Shown here in pieces: positions 20,183 to 30,830 of a stretch of DNA of 64,000 nt. Below the pieces are notes generated by a model. The model ran no database searches, was not told the DNA's origin, and worked only from the letters and a program-made list of their open reading frames with translations. The position numbers and the translations under genes are program-made. The stretch lies in assembly GCA_031841125.1 (NCBI GenBank), contig CM063114.1, forward strand, positions 9,982,001 to 10,046,000, in the 5' to 3' direction. This DNA comes from Acanthococcus lagerstroemiae. Taxonomy: Eukaryota > Arthropoda > Insecta > Hemiptera > Eriococcidae. How positions within the stretch are numbered: the stretch's first letter is position 1; each line of letters begins with the position of its first letter.

Positions 20183-21675
20183 AATTCAAAGTAATTATAT
20201 CCTTAAGCATACATGTTCTGTGCTAGCTCACTCAGTAAGCAAACGTACTGAATGGACAGCATCTCCTGACTCCTCTGATGAACAGATATCTAAGAAAACC
20301 CTTGTATTTATAAAAGCAATTTCCCAGTCTATCAATCAATCAGTACTAGCAAGGTAATGGAATTAAAGTAAAGCAAACGTGAAATAGGTACACTCTATCA
20401 ATGGAATTCGATTTAATCAAGATAAAAATTCCAGAAGTACACTCCGTTATTTCACCCAATAGTTAAAATCTAACGGAAGATCCAATTCGTAAAATGAATA
20501 CTTTCTATTGATAAACATCGCTTTTCACTTTTCGTTCTCATTAATCCATTACATGTTAAATTTTTTCACAAGTTTTTAATATCGACTGCGTATTCCTGTA
20601 GCTACGCAAACCATTAATCACGAGCTTCATTAAAGTAATGAATTACCTTGGAAAAGTATCAAAGTAATTCGTTGAGAAGTGTTATACTCTTAATAGAAAA
20701 TGCGGTTTAATAAAAACGAATACCAAATTGCATTCGAATCTCATCACGGTAAGCGGGTAATCTGGCGAAGAAGATTTTGTAATTTCTCGAAAATAGGTTA
20801 CGAAAGTAGACAATAATAAATTCGTTCAGTTTCCTCGTGCCGGTGTAAAGATAAACATTAACAGAGAGTATACGGCGCAGGAATAACAAGAAATTCGGCG
20901 AGAAAGTTGATTGATGACTGAACTTGATAAGAGCTGAAAATGTCATATTTGTACAAAGGCCTCCTATTGTTGTCTAAAAAGAAAATTTTCCCGCCGCGAA
21001 TGTATACGGAAGAGACTATCTATATATATTTCTTCTTTCGTAAATATTCAACTGAATTCGAGAAAATTCCCGGCGTCCAACGGCAACCGTGACGATAGCT
21101 AATAAAAGCGAAAATACTTTTCGCAACGAGATACCAGCCATTGTGGTTTGAGGACCCTTAATAGGATACCCGCCATCGAGTAGACAGACAACTGAATGTC
21201 CGTTGTTAGTTGCCGCAGCTCTCAAATGCGCTCCCAAGACAAGATTTTAATAGGATGGCTCTTGGTGCTCGAGTGGATGTTTTATTAAGGAAACAGGAAG
21301 CAACTGCGAGACCCTACAGCATTCTAATTTTAAATACATGTTTCGAAAATCTAAGTACGATCGAGGGCGTCGTTTTTTCTCGAAGTACTAGGACATTCGC
21401 GTTATTACCGACTACGAGGATGGATTGTCGACCCACGTCGGTATCCGTAATTCCATGCGGGTTCGAATCAAAGTTGGGCATATTTCACTCGAGTAACTTA
21501 TAGTAACGAGTAATGAATGAATCGTTAGGTACGCGTACATATGAGTAATGAGTGAATGACTCATCACTCATTACTCTTAATAATCATTAACTTATAGATG
21601 GAATTACATTCCAAAGTTGTGAAACCTCAAACCACAAAGGTACCCGTGACGAGTCTCTCTCTTTTCATTTGCTTT
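20183..21675. other. Unassigned AT-rich non-coding stretch
   Basis: No gene or RNA recognised. Contains the hairpin at 21543-21576. Confidence 0.5.
21543..21576. repeat. Perfect 13-bp hairpin GAGTAATGAGTGA / TCACTCATTACTC
   Basis: Two exact complementary 13-mers separated by 8 bases. The arms repeat the word GAGTAATGA seen just upstream at 21508. Confidence 0.85.
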
Positions 21676-21782
21676 CACCCGAGCCCTGGAAATGCCCCTT
21701 CGCGCATTACCTCAGGGACATTGGGGAGCCTTCTAGGGCGGCCTTAGCCCTCTTCTCTTCTTTCCGGGAATCGGCCTGAGTC
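21676..21782 (-). mobile_element. tRNA-derived SINE, 3' part only
   Basis: On the minus strand this matches the 3' half of the SINEs at 37774, 28850 and 31385: the words ggccg.tt, gaagagRRctaaggc, cctcagggacattgggg and the end ccagggctcgggtg (element strand). The tRNA-like head is missing, so it is truncated at its 5' end. Confidence 0.78.
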
Positions 21783-21949
21783 AACTGCATTATCTTCCTG
21801 TCGAATACCCGCATCACTAGCCCCGTGGTTTATGACGGTGCGTTCAACGAGCACCGGCAGGTAGCGCCTTACCCATTTATAGCCTTCAGATACTGGTGAC
21901 CGATTACACACTTCTCGGAAGCCTCTGCTGTAAGTGGTTGTGACTCTGT

Positions 21950-22420
21950 GTTCGTTACAGAGCCCTGCACGAGTAAGTAAAAAGTAACCGGTTACAGAAT
22001 CGGCGAGTATTGAAGGAAACAATGCCAATCAGTACTCGTAATCGTCTCTGTAACCGGCATCGTCGAAAAAAGTAACTGAGTGCAGCTGTAACAGCCGGTA
22101 ACGGTAATCGTCTGTAACCGGCATCGGCTATGCATCGTCCAGGCATCGTAGGCATTGTGAAGATAAGAAACGATAAAGTAAAAATACGTCATCCTGCGAG
22201 TCATCCAAATAGCACTGCAAAATCCTGTAACGCGATAAGAAATAAATGACGATGCCACGATGCCGATAATATGTAACTGGTTATTTTATACCCAGATATC
22301 GGCATCGTTCTTCTACTATGATCCGGTTACAGTTACAGTTCCTGGCATCATTGTAATCGTTTTATGAGTTACTATAATCGGCATCGTACGATTCGTAACG
22401 CATCGTGCAGGCCTCTGGTA
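21950..22420. repeat. Field of dispersed GTAACCGGCATCG-like words in both orientations
   Basis: The words taaccggcatcg, taatcggcatcg, ggcatcgt and gtaaccggttaca recur at least ten times at irregular spacing, partly as inverted pairs. No fixed period is obvious. It runs up to the tRNA-like SINE head at 22482, whose 3' tail also contains cggcatcg, so part of it may be SINE body. Confidence 0.6.
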
Positions 22421-22481
22421 CGTTGTCAGAATGCGGTGTTAGAATGTGTGATGAGTTCTTTCTTGCATTACTAATAACGAT

Positions 22482-22552
22482 GCCGGCGTTGGTAATCGAA
22501 CCCGGTGCCTTCAGGTTATGAAGCCGAGTTCTCACCGCTACGCCCCAGAGCC
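22482..22552 (-). mobile_element. tRNA-like SINE head (Met-type anticodon loop, A and B boxes)
   Basis: Minus strand: GGCTCTGGGGCGTAGCGG (A-box region), an anticodon-arm-like CTTCATAACC with CAT in the loop, then the B box GGTTCGATTAC (22493-22503). The ends of the acceptor stem are not complementary and no CCA or terminator follows, so this is not a functional tRNA gene but the RNA polymerase III head of a SINE. It starts three bases downstream of the U6-like copy in the same orientation. Confidence 0.75.
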
Positions 22553-22555
22553 ACC

Positions 22556-22604
22556 AAAATATGGAACGCTTCACGATTTTGCTTGTCATCCTTGTGCAGG
22601 GGCC

Positions 22605-22640
<36 letters not shown>

Positions 22641-22661
22641 GTGTACCACTACAGCGAGTAC
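22556..22661 (-). ncRNA. U6: U6 snRNA-like gene or full-length U6 pseudogene
   Basis: U6 is the catalytic spliceosomal RNA. The minus strand is 106 nt, the normal U6 length. It contains CTAAAATTGGAACGATACAG, the ACAGAGA box, GATTAGCATGGCCCC (with the AGC triad), AAGGATGACA and AATCGTGAAGCGTTCC, and ends ATATTTT. Two changes lie in the stem-loop/telestem area (GCACAAGG for GCGCAAGG, ACAAGC for ACACGC). The 5' hairpin differs from the usual one but still has GUAC/GUAC ends that can pair; its third pair appears to be A-U instead of G-C. A TATATA lies 30-35 bp upstream, where a U6 TATA box belongs. A four-T run could end Pol III transcription. Changes in conserved positions favour a pseudogene or variant. 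Confidence 0.88.
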
Positions 22662-22690
22662 TATCCGCAACGAGTGGCAACAATGTACAG

Positions 22691-22696
22691 TATATA
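22691..22696 (-). promoter_or_regulatory. TATA box upstream of the U6-like sequence
   Basis: TATATA at -35 to -30 relative to the U6-like start at 22661, the position used by Pol III snRNA promoters in metazoans. A proximal sequence element would lie around -45 to -65 (about 22706-22726); I could not recognise one. Confidence 0.5.
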
Positions 22697-22699
22697 TGA

Positions 22700-23303
22700 T
22701 ACAAGTGAACCGTGTAACAAAGTACATACTACACTACTCTGTGATGAATAGGCCTGCGGCAGTTCTCTCCTCCCTAATGTACATACTTGTATTTGTATAC
22801 ATTATTAGGGTGTCCCTTATTTTACAAGTTTTCGTAAATCGATTAGGTGCGCACCAAAATTTGTTCCAATGGACCTAGAAACTCGCCATCAGAAATTTGA
22901 GCTCAATCTGAGGTCATTAATCTGAGGCACTTTGACCTTAAACTCTTGTGTAGTACTGAGATTTTACAAAAAAAAAAAAAAAAAAAAAACTACGAGTATC
23001 TCGGAACATATCTACTTTAGGACCAAAATGCATATAATATAAAATGTTCCTTGTTAAATTTTCTTTGAAAAATGTGCTACACAACTTTTCTCTGGAACGC
23101 ATATTCACTAAGGGAAACAAAAATATGTGAACGTTTCAAGGAACGTGGCTTTTGTTATTTTTTTCTTTCATAACCGATATTTACTAGCTAAATCGCAGTT
23201 ATCTAAAAGAATATTCACTTTAAGACCAAAATGCAAATAACATACTTAGAATGTTCCCTGTTAGATTTTCTATGAAGAGGTCTTATACAAATTTTCTCTA
23301 GAA
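22700..23303. other. Non-coding stretch with two diverged copies of a ~100-bp repeat
   Basis: 23003-23106 and 23213-23312 share ttcactttaRgaccaaaatgca, aatgttccYtgttaRattttct and ttttctctRgaaYgcata in order. A 20-plus A run lies at 22969-22989. No gene seen. Confidence 0.6.
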
Positions 23304-23589
23304 TGCATAAAACGGAATTCGCACCGACCGATAAACGCCCGAAAACACGTAATAACGACTTTAATTTCACACTGATACAGCACAACGCAAAACAGTAGCT
23401 AAATCGCTTTGAAAACGCACGATTTATCGCATACAAAACTAGACCATACGGCAACAGCCAGCGGCCTTTATATACCCCGGCGATATCGGCTAAACTTCTT
23501 ATCGCTCTCGTCATCGATCTTCTATTCTGTTGCTTGAAATGTGTCGATTGTTATTCATTTATCTCGAATGCTCGGGAGCGTTCGCCACA
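23304..23589 (-). repeat. Solo gypsy LTR
   Basis: About 285 bp, same family as the LTRs at 8441, 11250 and 15389: element-strand start TGTGGCGAACGCTCCC at 23589, the TATATAAAG-GCCGCTGG block, and the GTTTTCGGGCG end. No internal gypsy sequence lies on either side, so it is a solo LTR, normally left by LTR-LTR recombination. It sits at the end of the second copy of the repeat at 23213-23312. Confidence 0.88.
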
Positions 23590-24109
23590 ATATTTATCGA
23601 AATAATTGCAAGAATGCGTGGAATTTTCGAAAAACGTAGTTTTTGTAAAATTATTTTACTGCTGAAGTATCTGTTAATGTTGAGTAATCCATACTACAAT
23701 ATAACTTCAGTCTCTTTTAACTGGGACAAGTGCCCCAGTTCGCCCTCTCCCCCTGGCTACACTCATGACAGTTATTTGGCTACCTACTATAGAGTAGACA
23801 CCGGATTATATCTGTATATCAGTAGTCAACAAGTTGCGCATAAGATACAACATTGTGCTATTTAGGAATAGTCACGTGTTCTCAGAATTCAGCGTCATTT
23901 CCTGTGGGCATGTCGCTGTTTCCTCTTGATGATTGTACAACTCCTCAAGTCCACCATACTAAGTCTTCAACGGAATCTCAGAATGCTCAAGACTCAATAA
24001 AAACATGGGATACTGCGTAGTATAGTTTGTTGTACAGTTGAGTTCATCAAGTACGGCGCCAAACGCAGCTTTTTAAGGGGTTACATTTATCGGCATGCGA
24101 AGGAATTCC
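23590..24109. other. Unassigned non-coding stretch
   Basis: No recognisable gene. An AATAAAAAC at 23997 is not attached to any coding sequence. Confidence 0.45.
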
Positions 24110-24935
24110 CTGCAAATGCAGATTGGAACCTTATCCCCCAAGCACTCACATTTGCGCACATGAGCATACCCTATTCTGGGAGGGTAAGGTGGAAGGATGT
24201 TAGGAATACTTGAGAGGAACACACAACTTCCTTTACATACTGAGATGGCCGTTGTTTACTCTTGGTGAATTTTTTTTCTGAATAGGTATCCTCTGATTTT
24301 TCTCCTAAATTGATTCCAATAAAATCAAATCAAAAAAAAAAAAAAAAAAAAAAACTACAAAGTTTCCTGTCGATTGAATTATGGGAATCCGTGCCAGAAG
24401 TTCCCTTTCGTTCTTATGGGAAAATACATGGAGTTTTGACTTTTGTTCCAGACTAAATTTCCGTTCTATTCGGACCTTACAGCGCTAGTATCGACTGCTC
24501 AGGTGACGTTTTTGACACATGTAGCAAAATTTTGGAATCTTGGGTATAAAAATAGTCTTAATCAAAGTTGTCCAAAAAATTCGTTTCTCTTTAAAAACTT
24601 CAAAACGCACTAATTTTCGAGATATTTCAACTTTAATGTGTATGTACATTAATGGGGAAAATGTGAAAATTTACCTTCTGCTACTTAGTATCTCTTCGAC
24701 TCGATAGCGACGCGCTCTGACGGATGTACGGCCAGAATATTCACCAGGACCGAAGACCGTAAATTAAACAATCGAACATTTGCAATCGGATTCAGCTTGT
24801 GACATTGGAAGATAAGGCTTTTGCTTTCAACTTTTAGATTTTAATAAAATGTTCAACTTTCTCAGGTCTAACAGAGAATCTAGTAACAACAGATTTCGGG
24901 CTGCTCAAAGCGTTGGCGCGCTGTAGTAATTTACG

Positions 24936-26137
24936 AATGATTGAGTGAGTGAATGAATCACTGACTCATTGAGTGAGTGAAAAAGCGAGGAAGTGAATGA
25001 ATAACTGAATTAGAGAATGAATGAATGACTGAGTAAGTAAGTGAATCACTACATCAGTGGGTGAGTGACTGAGTAACTGAGTGAATAACTCAATGAGTAA
25101 GCGAGTGACTGAGTGAGTGAGTGAGTGAATCACTGAGTCATTGAATAAGTGATTGAGTAACCGTGTGAGCGACTGAGCGAATCACTAAATAAGTAAGCAA
25201 ATGACTGACTGAGTGAGTGATTCACTGACTCATTGGGTGTGTGACGGAGTGAGTAAGCGAATAAATAACTGAATTAGAGAATGAACGAATAACTGAGTAA
25301 GTCCGGGAGTCAATAAATAAGTAAGCGAGTGACTGAGTGAATCACTGACTTATTGAGTGAGTGATGGAGTGAGGAAGTGAATGAATAACTAAAGTAACTG
25401 ACTGAATCACTGAGTCACCGAGTAAGTGAGTGAGTAACTTAGTAAATCACTAAATGAGTAAGCGAGCGACTGAGTGACAGCGATGGGATCTTACGCGTAA
25501 AATGTCTATTCTACATTTTCGGTATAAAATGTGTAAAATATGCGTAGAATGCGTAAAATGCGTAAAATGAGTAAAATGCTGTATAACCCAAACCAAAAAG
25601 CAAAAAAACCTTGAAAGTTGAGTTTTGAATTCTTTTGGCTTTTTGGTTTGGATAACATAGCATTTTACTCATTTTACGCCTATTCTACACATTTTCTACA
25701 CCAATTTCAAGCTATTCTACACAATTTATTTTACATGTAGAATGCTGATGTATTTGACGCCATGTATTCTACAGCACAACACTGCTGAGTGAATCATCGA
25801 GTCACTGAGTAAGTGATTGAGTAACTGTGTGAATAACAGAATAAGTAAGCAAGTAACTGAGTGAATCACTGAGTCACTGAGTAAATGATTGAGTAACTGT
25901 GTGAATAACTGAATAAGTAATCGAGTGACTGAGTGACTTAGTGAATCAGTAAATAAGTAAGCGAATGACTGAGTGAGTGAATCACTGACTCATTGGGTGA
26001 GTGACGGAGTGACGAAGTGAATGAATAACTGAATTAGAGAATGAATGAATGAATGAATGAATGAATGAATGAATCACTAAATAAGTGAGCAAGTGACAGA
26101 GTGAATGAGTGAATGAGTGAATCACTGACTTAAAAGT
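24936..26137 (+). repeat. GAGTGA/GAATCAC-type satellite, degenerate tetranucleotide-based array
   Basis: About 0.9 kb of variants of GAGTGAGTGAATCACTGACT, built mostly from the tetramers GAGT, GAAT, AAGT and CACT in register. A longer block (gaatcactgactcattgRgtg ... ggagtg ... aactgaattagagaatga) recurs around 24950, 25215, 25340 and 25978, so there is a loose higher-order arrangement. A pure (GAAT)n run lies at 26041-26071. Interrupted by the MITE at 25478-25784. Confidence 0.9.
25478..25784. mobile_element. hAT-type MITE with strong internal hairpin
   Basis: 307 bp. It is flanked on both sides by CTGAGTGA (25470-25477 and 25785-25792), an 8-bp target duplication as hAT elements make. The ends are CAGCGATG and, reverse complemented, CAGTGTTG (6 of 8). 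Internally GCGTAAAATGAGTAAAATGC and CCAAACCAAAAAGC at 25558-25602 pair with their complements at 25637-25680, giving a stem of about 40 bp. Because CTGAGTGA is also a word of the host satellite, the duplication alone would be weak; ends plus hairpin support it. Confidence 0.75.
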
Positions 26138-27204
26138 CGCTAGATATGATATGCAATTTTTCCAGTTTCACCTAACGGATTCACAAGAGGAGAAAATGGA
26201 CGCATCATGGGTCGACTGAGTCGTATCATATCCTTGTACTGAGTACTGGAGACGTGATGTGAACAATGGTCATGAAATTATGGACAGAGTGAAACCGTTT
26301 TACAAAAAATCGCCGCATTAGCTAAGAAAGGCGAAGGGAAATGTGAAAGCGGTCGAGTTCAACTTTCTCAAATTTCAGGCTCTAGGTCAAACAGAGAATC
26401 TAGTAACAACAGATTTCGGGCTGCTCAAAGCGGTGGTGCGCTGTAGTCGTTTATCTTGTAACCCTGATCGAGGGGAATATTTCATTTACAGGAATACGAA
26501 GAAACCTCGAAATATTATGAAAACGAAAGCATTTATCGAAAAAATGATCAGGACAAAATTTATAGTACATAAAATTTTCCTTCCATTGAGACCATTTTCA
26601 TTTCAATTTGATGAATTTTTCTAAAATATGTAGGGTTTCAATAGTTCCCTTTTTCACGTGCCTAAAATTATAGAGGACGACTCTTTCGCGCTGGCAGTCC
26701 GAATTGTCATTGAAATTTGAAATTCAACGTTTGCTACCAACTTTCAGATTTTCGAAATGTCTTCCACATTTTAGCTTTGTTTCAACGTTTTAAATAACGT
26801 TCGATACTGAGCTTGAAACCTGCTTTTGACTCACTAGTCTCTAACAGGAGTTCAGGGTACTCCATCTTCAGAAACGAAATTTGACTTTCAGTTTGGAAAA
26901 GTGGAGAAGAAAAATTTGCCGACAAATATTTTTTGAAAACTAAAAATTCGCCGACAAAATATTTAAAAAATTAAAAATTTGCCAATTTTTTAATGAAAAT
27001 ATTTTTTAATTGAAAAAGAAAATAAATAAACAAACATGCATAAAAAATGAAAATTCAAATGAACAGTTTCAAAATTTGCCGACTGTCAAATTATGAGAAT
27101 TATGAGGGGGGGGGGTGTCAAAAAATTTGCTTACTGCCAAATTATTGGGGGGTGTTTCAACTTCCCTCACCTCCCTATAGTTTCACCCCTGACTATAACG
27201 TCCT

Positions 27205-27470
27205 GTTGGCATATAAAGTTGGACTATCACGAAAGATACTGGTTTAACTGGAATTCTCACCAATTATATTCTTTCACTGTGTTGTGTATAACTTTGCAGT
27301 CTGTTCCCTACAGTCTCATTCATAATAATCACTACGGCCTACTGGCCTTTTTTTTTTGCTGCTGTATTAGGTATTGTCCAAAAATTATTTTCTTCTGGCC
27401 ATCTTATAATGTTTTCATATTTTAACGTTTTCTAATTTGCCTACCTCATTCAGCGGCCTTACATTCCATG
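27205..27470 (-). mobile_element. RTE-like LINE endonuclease fragment
   Basis: Minus-strand frames read TWNVRPLNEVGKLENVK (the start of an APE-type endonuclease) and, after a shift, VIIMNETVGNRLQSY, then a stop, and IPVKPVSFVIVQLYMPT (the usual end of its first half). The endonuclease nicks the target to prime LINE insertion. Stops and a deletion between the two blocks show a dead piece. It abuts the right end of the element at 24110-27191. Confidence 0.78.
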
Positions 27471-27479
27471 TCCCCTGTT

Positions 27480-28849
27480 TTCAGTTCTGATAGTTTCTCA
27501 CTAGCTAGTCTCTGTTCGGACATCCGAATAGCTGTCTTAAATTGAGTTATCAGACAAGTGAGTGTTTTGATCTACAGTCTAGGGACGTTAAGAAAAAAAG
27601 TTAGTGTATCTGAGAATCTCTGGTCAAAGTTATTCTAATTTGATAGTTTACTCCATTTTTCTAATTATTTATTGAAGTATTCAAAAGTTGGCATGGTGGA
27701 TATTTCTTATCCCTACGAAATTCATAGTCTTAAATCAAATAGAAACAGTGCTGCCAGATGATTTACTGAATTTGCCAATTCAATTTTGAAATGAAGAAAT
27801 CAACTCCCAGAGACCACATTCGGCACGTCTAAACAATTATTCGTGAGTGCGTGAACTGTGAAACACCGAATATTAAAGTCCATCGCAATTTGCCGTTCTG
27901 TTCCTTTGAAATTCGGCGCCGGAACGGGAAATCCTCTTGAAATAGAAAGTCAAATAACAATGAAACTCATAATTACGAAGCAGCGCCTAAGTTGTGATTC
28001 GGAAACACTGTCAAATATACATTCGAATTAACTGTGGGCCTGAGTTTTATCACTCGAATCATTCGTTTTGGCGTGTTTATGGACAAAAACTTTTGCCCGT
28101 TGATAAAATTTATACTCTCAGCATAATATCGCTCATTTTGCAAACTCCTTCGACTCGCTGAAAATTTCTCGTATATCCTGTTACGTCGAGCTGCCTTTTA
28201 ATTCGGCTCTAATTAATGACGTACATTCGCCAGTTCTTTTACAGTGTAACGTTTTTCCAGAATCTCCTTATATTCGTTTGTGATGTAATTTGTTCATCCG
28301 TTTGACTTTTGTGAACTTAGTCAGCGCGATACGGCTGCTGGATGACAAAACGAAATAATATTTCGTTTCGCCTTTTTCCCCCCTTTTCTGTCTGTCTTGT
28401 TCTTTGTAAATCTACTGTAGTTTTACTTCAAATGTCGCGATAAAGGATAAAAAGGAATTTCTTGTTCTCTTCATAAATGATTTGGGGGACAAAATTGAAA
28501 TGCTCATCCGAGAACGCTTTCGTTTATTAAAACATTCTTCAAGTGTAAGCAGTTAGGCAGCTGCGAATCGATTTCGGGTTTTCTACGTCTAATTTTATTA
28601 TATATGTACCTCAGATGAAATAATCCACGTTGTAATTTTGTAGGATTCTCGGTAAACCTTTGAAATAAAGTCCTGAATATGTTTTGTGCGAACGGAAGAT
28701 GGAACCTCTGAACCACTGGCGATGATAAAACTGTTTAAAGAGGGAGTACTGAGTACAATATTAGCAGAATTAGCGTCGCTGTCTTCCGTTCTCATTACAG
28801 TAATAAATGAGATGAAATGGACTAGTAATGTCCCTTCCATGTTCACGAT
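27480..28849. other. Unassigned non-coding stretch
   Basis: No gene, RNA or repeat recognised; composition is ordinary AT-rich. Confidence 0.45.
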
Positions 28850-29050
28850 TTCCAGGCGAGTCCTGGAATCCGCTCTTTCGAGCATTACTTCAGGGACGTC
28901 GGGGAGGTTGTTAGGATTGTCTTAGCCCTCTTCCCGTCTTGCCGAAAAACCGGCCTAGGTCGAAATGTAGCGAGTGGTTACGTCGGCTCGAACTCGGGAC
29001 CTCCAGATTCCGAGACCAGCTTGCTATCCACTCGGCCAACCAGACCCCCC
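28850..29050 (-). mobile_element. tRNA-derived SINE, copy 2
   Basis: Minus strand: TGGTTGGCCGAGTGGATAGC (A box region), the B-box region GAGTTCGAGCC, the tail blocks CGGTTTTTCGGCAAGACGGG and GGCTAAGACAATCCTAACA, and the end CGGATTCCAGGACTCG. Orientation is opposite to the copy at 37774. The ends are approximate and no target duplication is obvious. Confidence 0.88.
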
Positions 29051-29059
29051 AAAGCTAGA

Positions 29060-29220
29060 GAACCTATTAGCACAAGTACGCGCATACGCCATATTGGAGC
29101 ACATCGTGCCCGTGGATGCCGAATCCGACTATGCGGAGCGTACCGCGTAGTCAATTCGGCATCGACGGGCGCGATGTGTTCCAATATGGCGTATGCGCGT
29201 ACTCGGGAGTTTATAGGTTC
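29060..29220. repeat. 161-bp foldback (MITE-like)
   Basis: Left arm blocks GAACCTAT, AGTACGCGCATACGCCATAT, CACATCG and GATGCCGAAT are matched in order by their complements on the right, ending ATAGGTTC at 29220. Arms are about 75 bp with few mismatches and a 10-15 base loop around 29140. It starts 10 bp from the SINE at 28850-29050. No coding content. Confidence 0.88.
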
Positions 29221-29995
29221 TTTAGTAAAGCCCGGGGCAGGTATAGATGGACCGACCTGACGGAGGCTTATACCCAGAAAATGGTGGACTGGGTGAGGAG
29301 CGGGAAGGAGACACCCCTAGAATTCACTCGACGAAACTTATGTAAAATGAATCTATCTTACTGAGTGTAAAAACTTTAAATTAAATAAAATTCCTTCCTG
29401 GCTTCTCGTTAGTGGTGAAAAAAGGGATCTGTTTGAATCCTTGAGAAAGTATACTTTTATCACTTCAAAATTCAAGGTCCTCCCTAGTCTTAGGCTGATC
29501 CGAAGACGCATTTGGAAAATAAAATTGTTTACCATGAATGGGTAAGTTAGTAATGTGGAATGGTTGAGTTGGAAGAATTCCTCAGAAACGAGACCGCAAA
29601 ATCACAACACTGTGTGCTATTGCTAACGACATCAGAATTAGGATGAGTAGTAGGCTGCTGCCAGTCAAGAAGCAGTCCTGGTAGGGGCAACTCCAAAACA
29701 TAACAGGTATAAAATGAAGAAAATATTGAACAACCTACTACAGCAATAATGAGTAATAAATTAAAAACTAATTACTGGTAAAATAAGAACAGGCAAAAAA
29801 ATTTTAACAAATACAAAAGAAGTGGAGATGGGGGGTGGGAGTTCGTGGAATCCGTGGCTGTGGTGCATAGATAATTTCAATTCCAGTTTCATTTTTAGTT
29901 TTTATTTCCAATTTTATTTTTTTAGTTTTATTTATTTATTTATTTTTATCAGATTAAAGGATTCTTATTAGTTACAAATTAAGAATTAAGTATAA
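29221..29995. other. Unassigned non-coding stretch
   Basis: No gene. A short (TTTA)n run lies at 29927-29946. Confidence 0.5.
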
Positions 29996-30592
29996 TGTGG
30001 CAGTTTCTATAAAAAGGGGTAACTTTGTTGATTGATCAAAGTCTCAGAAAAAGAAAAACAAAATTTTTTGGTTGAAAAAATCAAATTTCAAATTTTGGTC
30101 AGTTTTCATAGGAAAAGCATCGCAATAATGATGAGACAAAATTCACGCGCGTGGGAGAGAAGAGGGAGAGGGAGAAGGAGAATTATGAAAGAGAATTAGA
30201 AAAGAATGCGAATGTCTGCGTTCGCTTCATCGCGATTTTTCGGAGCTCCCGAAAAAATCCGATGTTCTGAATTGTTACCACGTAGAAGAGCGAAAAATTA
30301 CCTTTCCAAAAAGCCCTCGTCGAGGCTGGTAACGTGATTCCGCTGCGAGTTACGGCCGCTTGAAGGAGTGGGAGAAAAAGGTTTGTCTAACTTTAGACGC
30401 GTTTTTCTCGAAAACGTGTTTCGTGCATTCTCGTTACACTCATCTTTGACCCCTTGGATCTCCGCAACAAAAAACGTTACAGATCTCGCCGATAGCTCGT
30501 TGGAACGGGCATTCATTCCTCTATTACCTACTATCCTTAACTCAAAATTCGTCGGATCGACAAAGTTACCCCTTTTTATAGAAACTGCCACA
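29996..30592. mobile_element. ~600-bp TIR element, copy 1
   Basis: Ends TGTGGCAGTTTCTATAAAAA and its complement at 30592, followed on each side by GGGGTAACTTTG and its complement, so the TIR is about 32 bp. The interior is the reverse complement of 58409-59010 along most of its length (blocks such as cgacgaattttgagttac, aatagaggaatgaatgcc, gatgagtgtaac). Weak frames in both copies begin MAVSIKRG only because they read the TIR; I treat them as non-coding. Confidence 0.85.
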
Positions 30593-30830
30593 TATCATGA
30601 TACGACTTCGGCACGAGAAACTTACTCAGTGAATGCCACAAAAAAAAACCTCATCATGAGTCAAAATAGAATCGTTTCACTTCTAACCGTCCCTCCTCTG
30701 AATATTTGGATCATTTTTTTTATACCCACAAGAGTGCAGTTGAGTGAGCAGAAAAGAGAGGAATACGTACACTTCTGAATTATTTGTGCGGTTAACTGTT
30801 TGCTTATACTTATACTGATACAGAAAAGGG

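Larger units (their letters stand above)
24850..26453 (+). repeat. Duplicated ~85-bp flank on both sides of the satellite
   Basis: 24850-24933 and 26366-26453 share AACAGAGAATCTAGTAACAA, CAGATTTCGGGCTGCTCAA and CTGTAGT with few differences. They sit immediately left and right of the GAGT-type array. The copy at 61568-62778 has only the first part of this segment. Confidence 0.85.
24110..27191 (-). mobile_element. Dispersed hAT-like element (copy A) expanded by a satellite array
   Basis: From 24115 to 24860 and from 26460 to 27110 this region matches, in reverse complement, the element at 61568-62778. Shared blocks include ggttccaatctgc, ttcaactttctcaRRtctaRRtc and caaatttcgtttctgaa. Its right end reads CACCCCTG at 27191, equivalent to the CAGGGGCGAAAC terminus of the other copy. 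Between 24934 and 26355 it carries a satellite that copy B lacks. No transposase is seen. The left boundary is uncertain by a few tens of bases. Confidence 0.72.

Noticed and set aside
22482..22552. True tRNA-Met gene
   Set aside because: Acceptor-stem ends do not pair and there is no terminator; A/B boxes and position fit a SINE head.
24936..26137. CRISPR-like array
   Set aside because: No constant repeat with unique spacers; it is a degenerate tetramer-based satellite.
30298..30591. Similar frames starting MAVSIKRG here and at 58408-58605
   Set aside because: The shared residues follow from shared nucleotides of a TIR element, including the TIR itself; frames differ in length and are not kept open.
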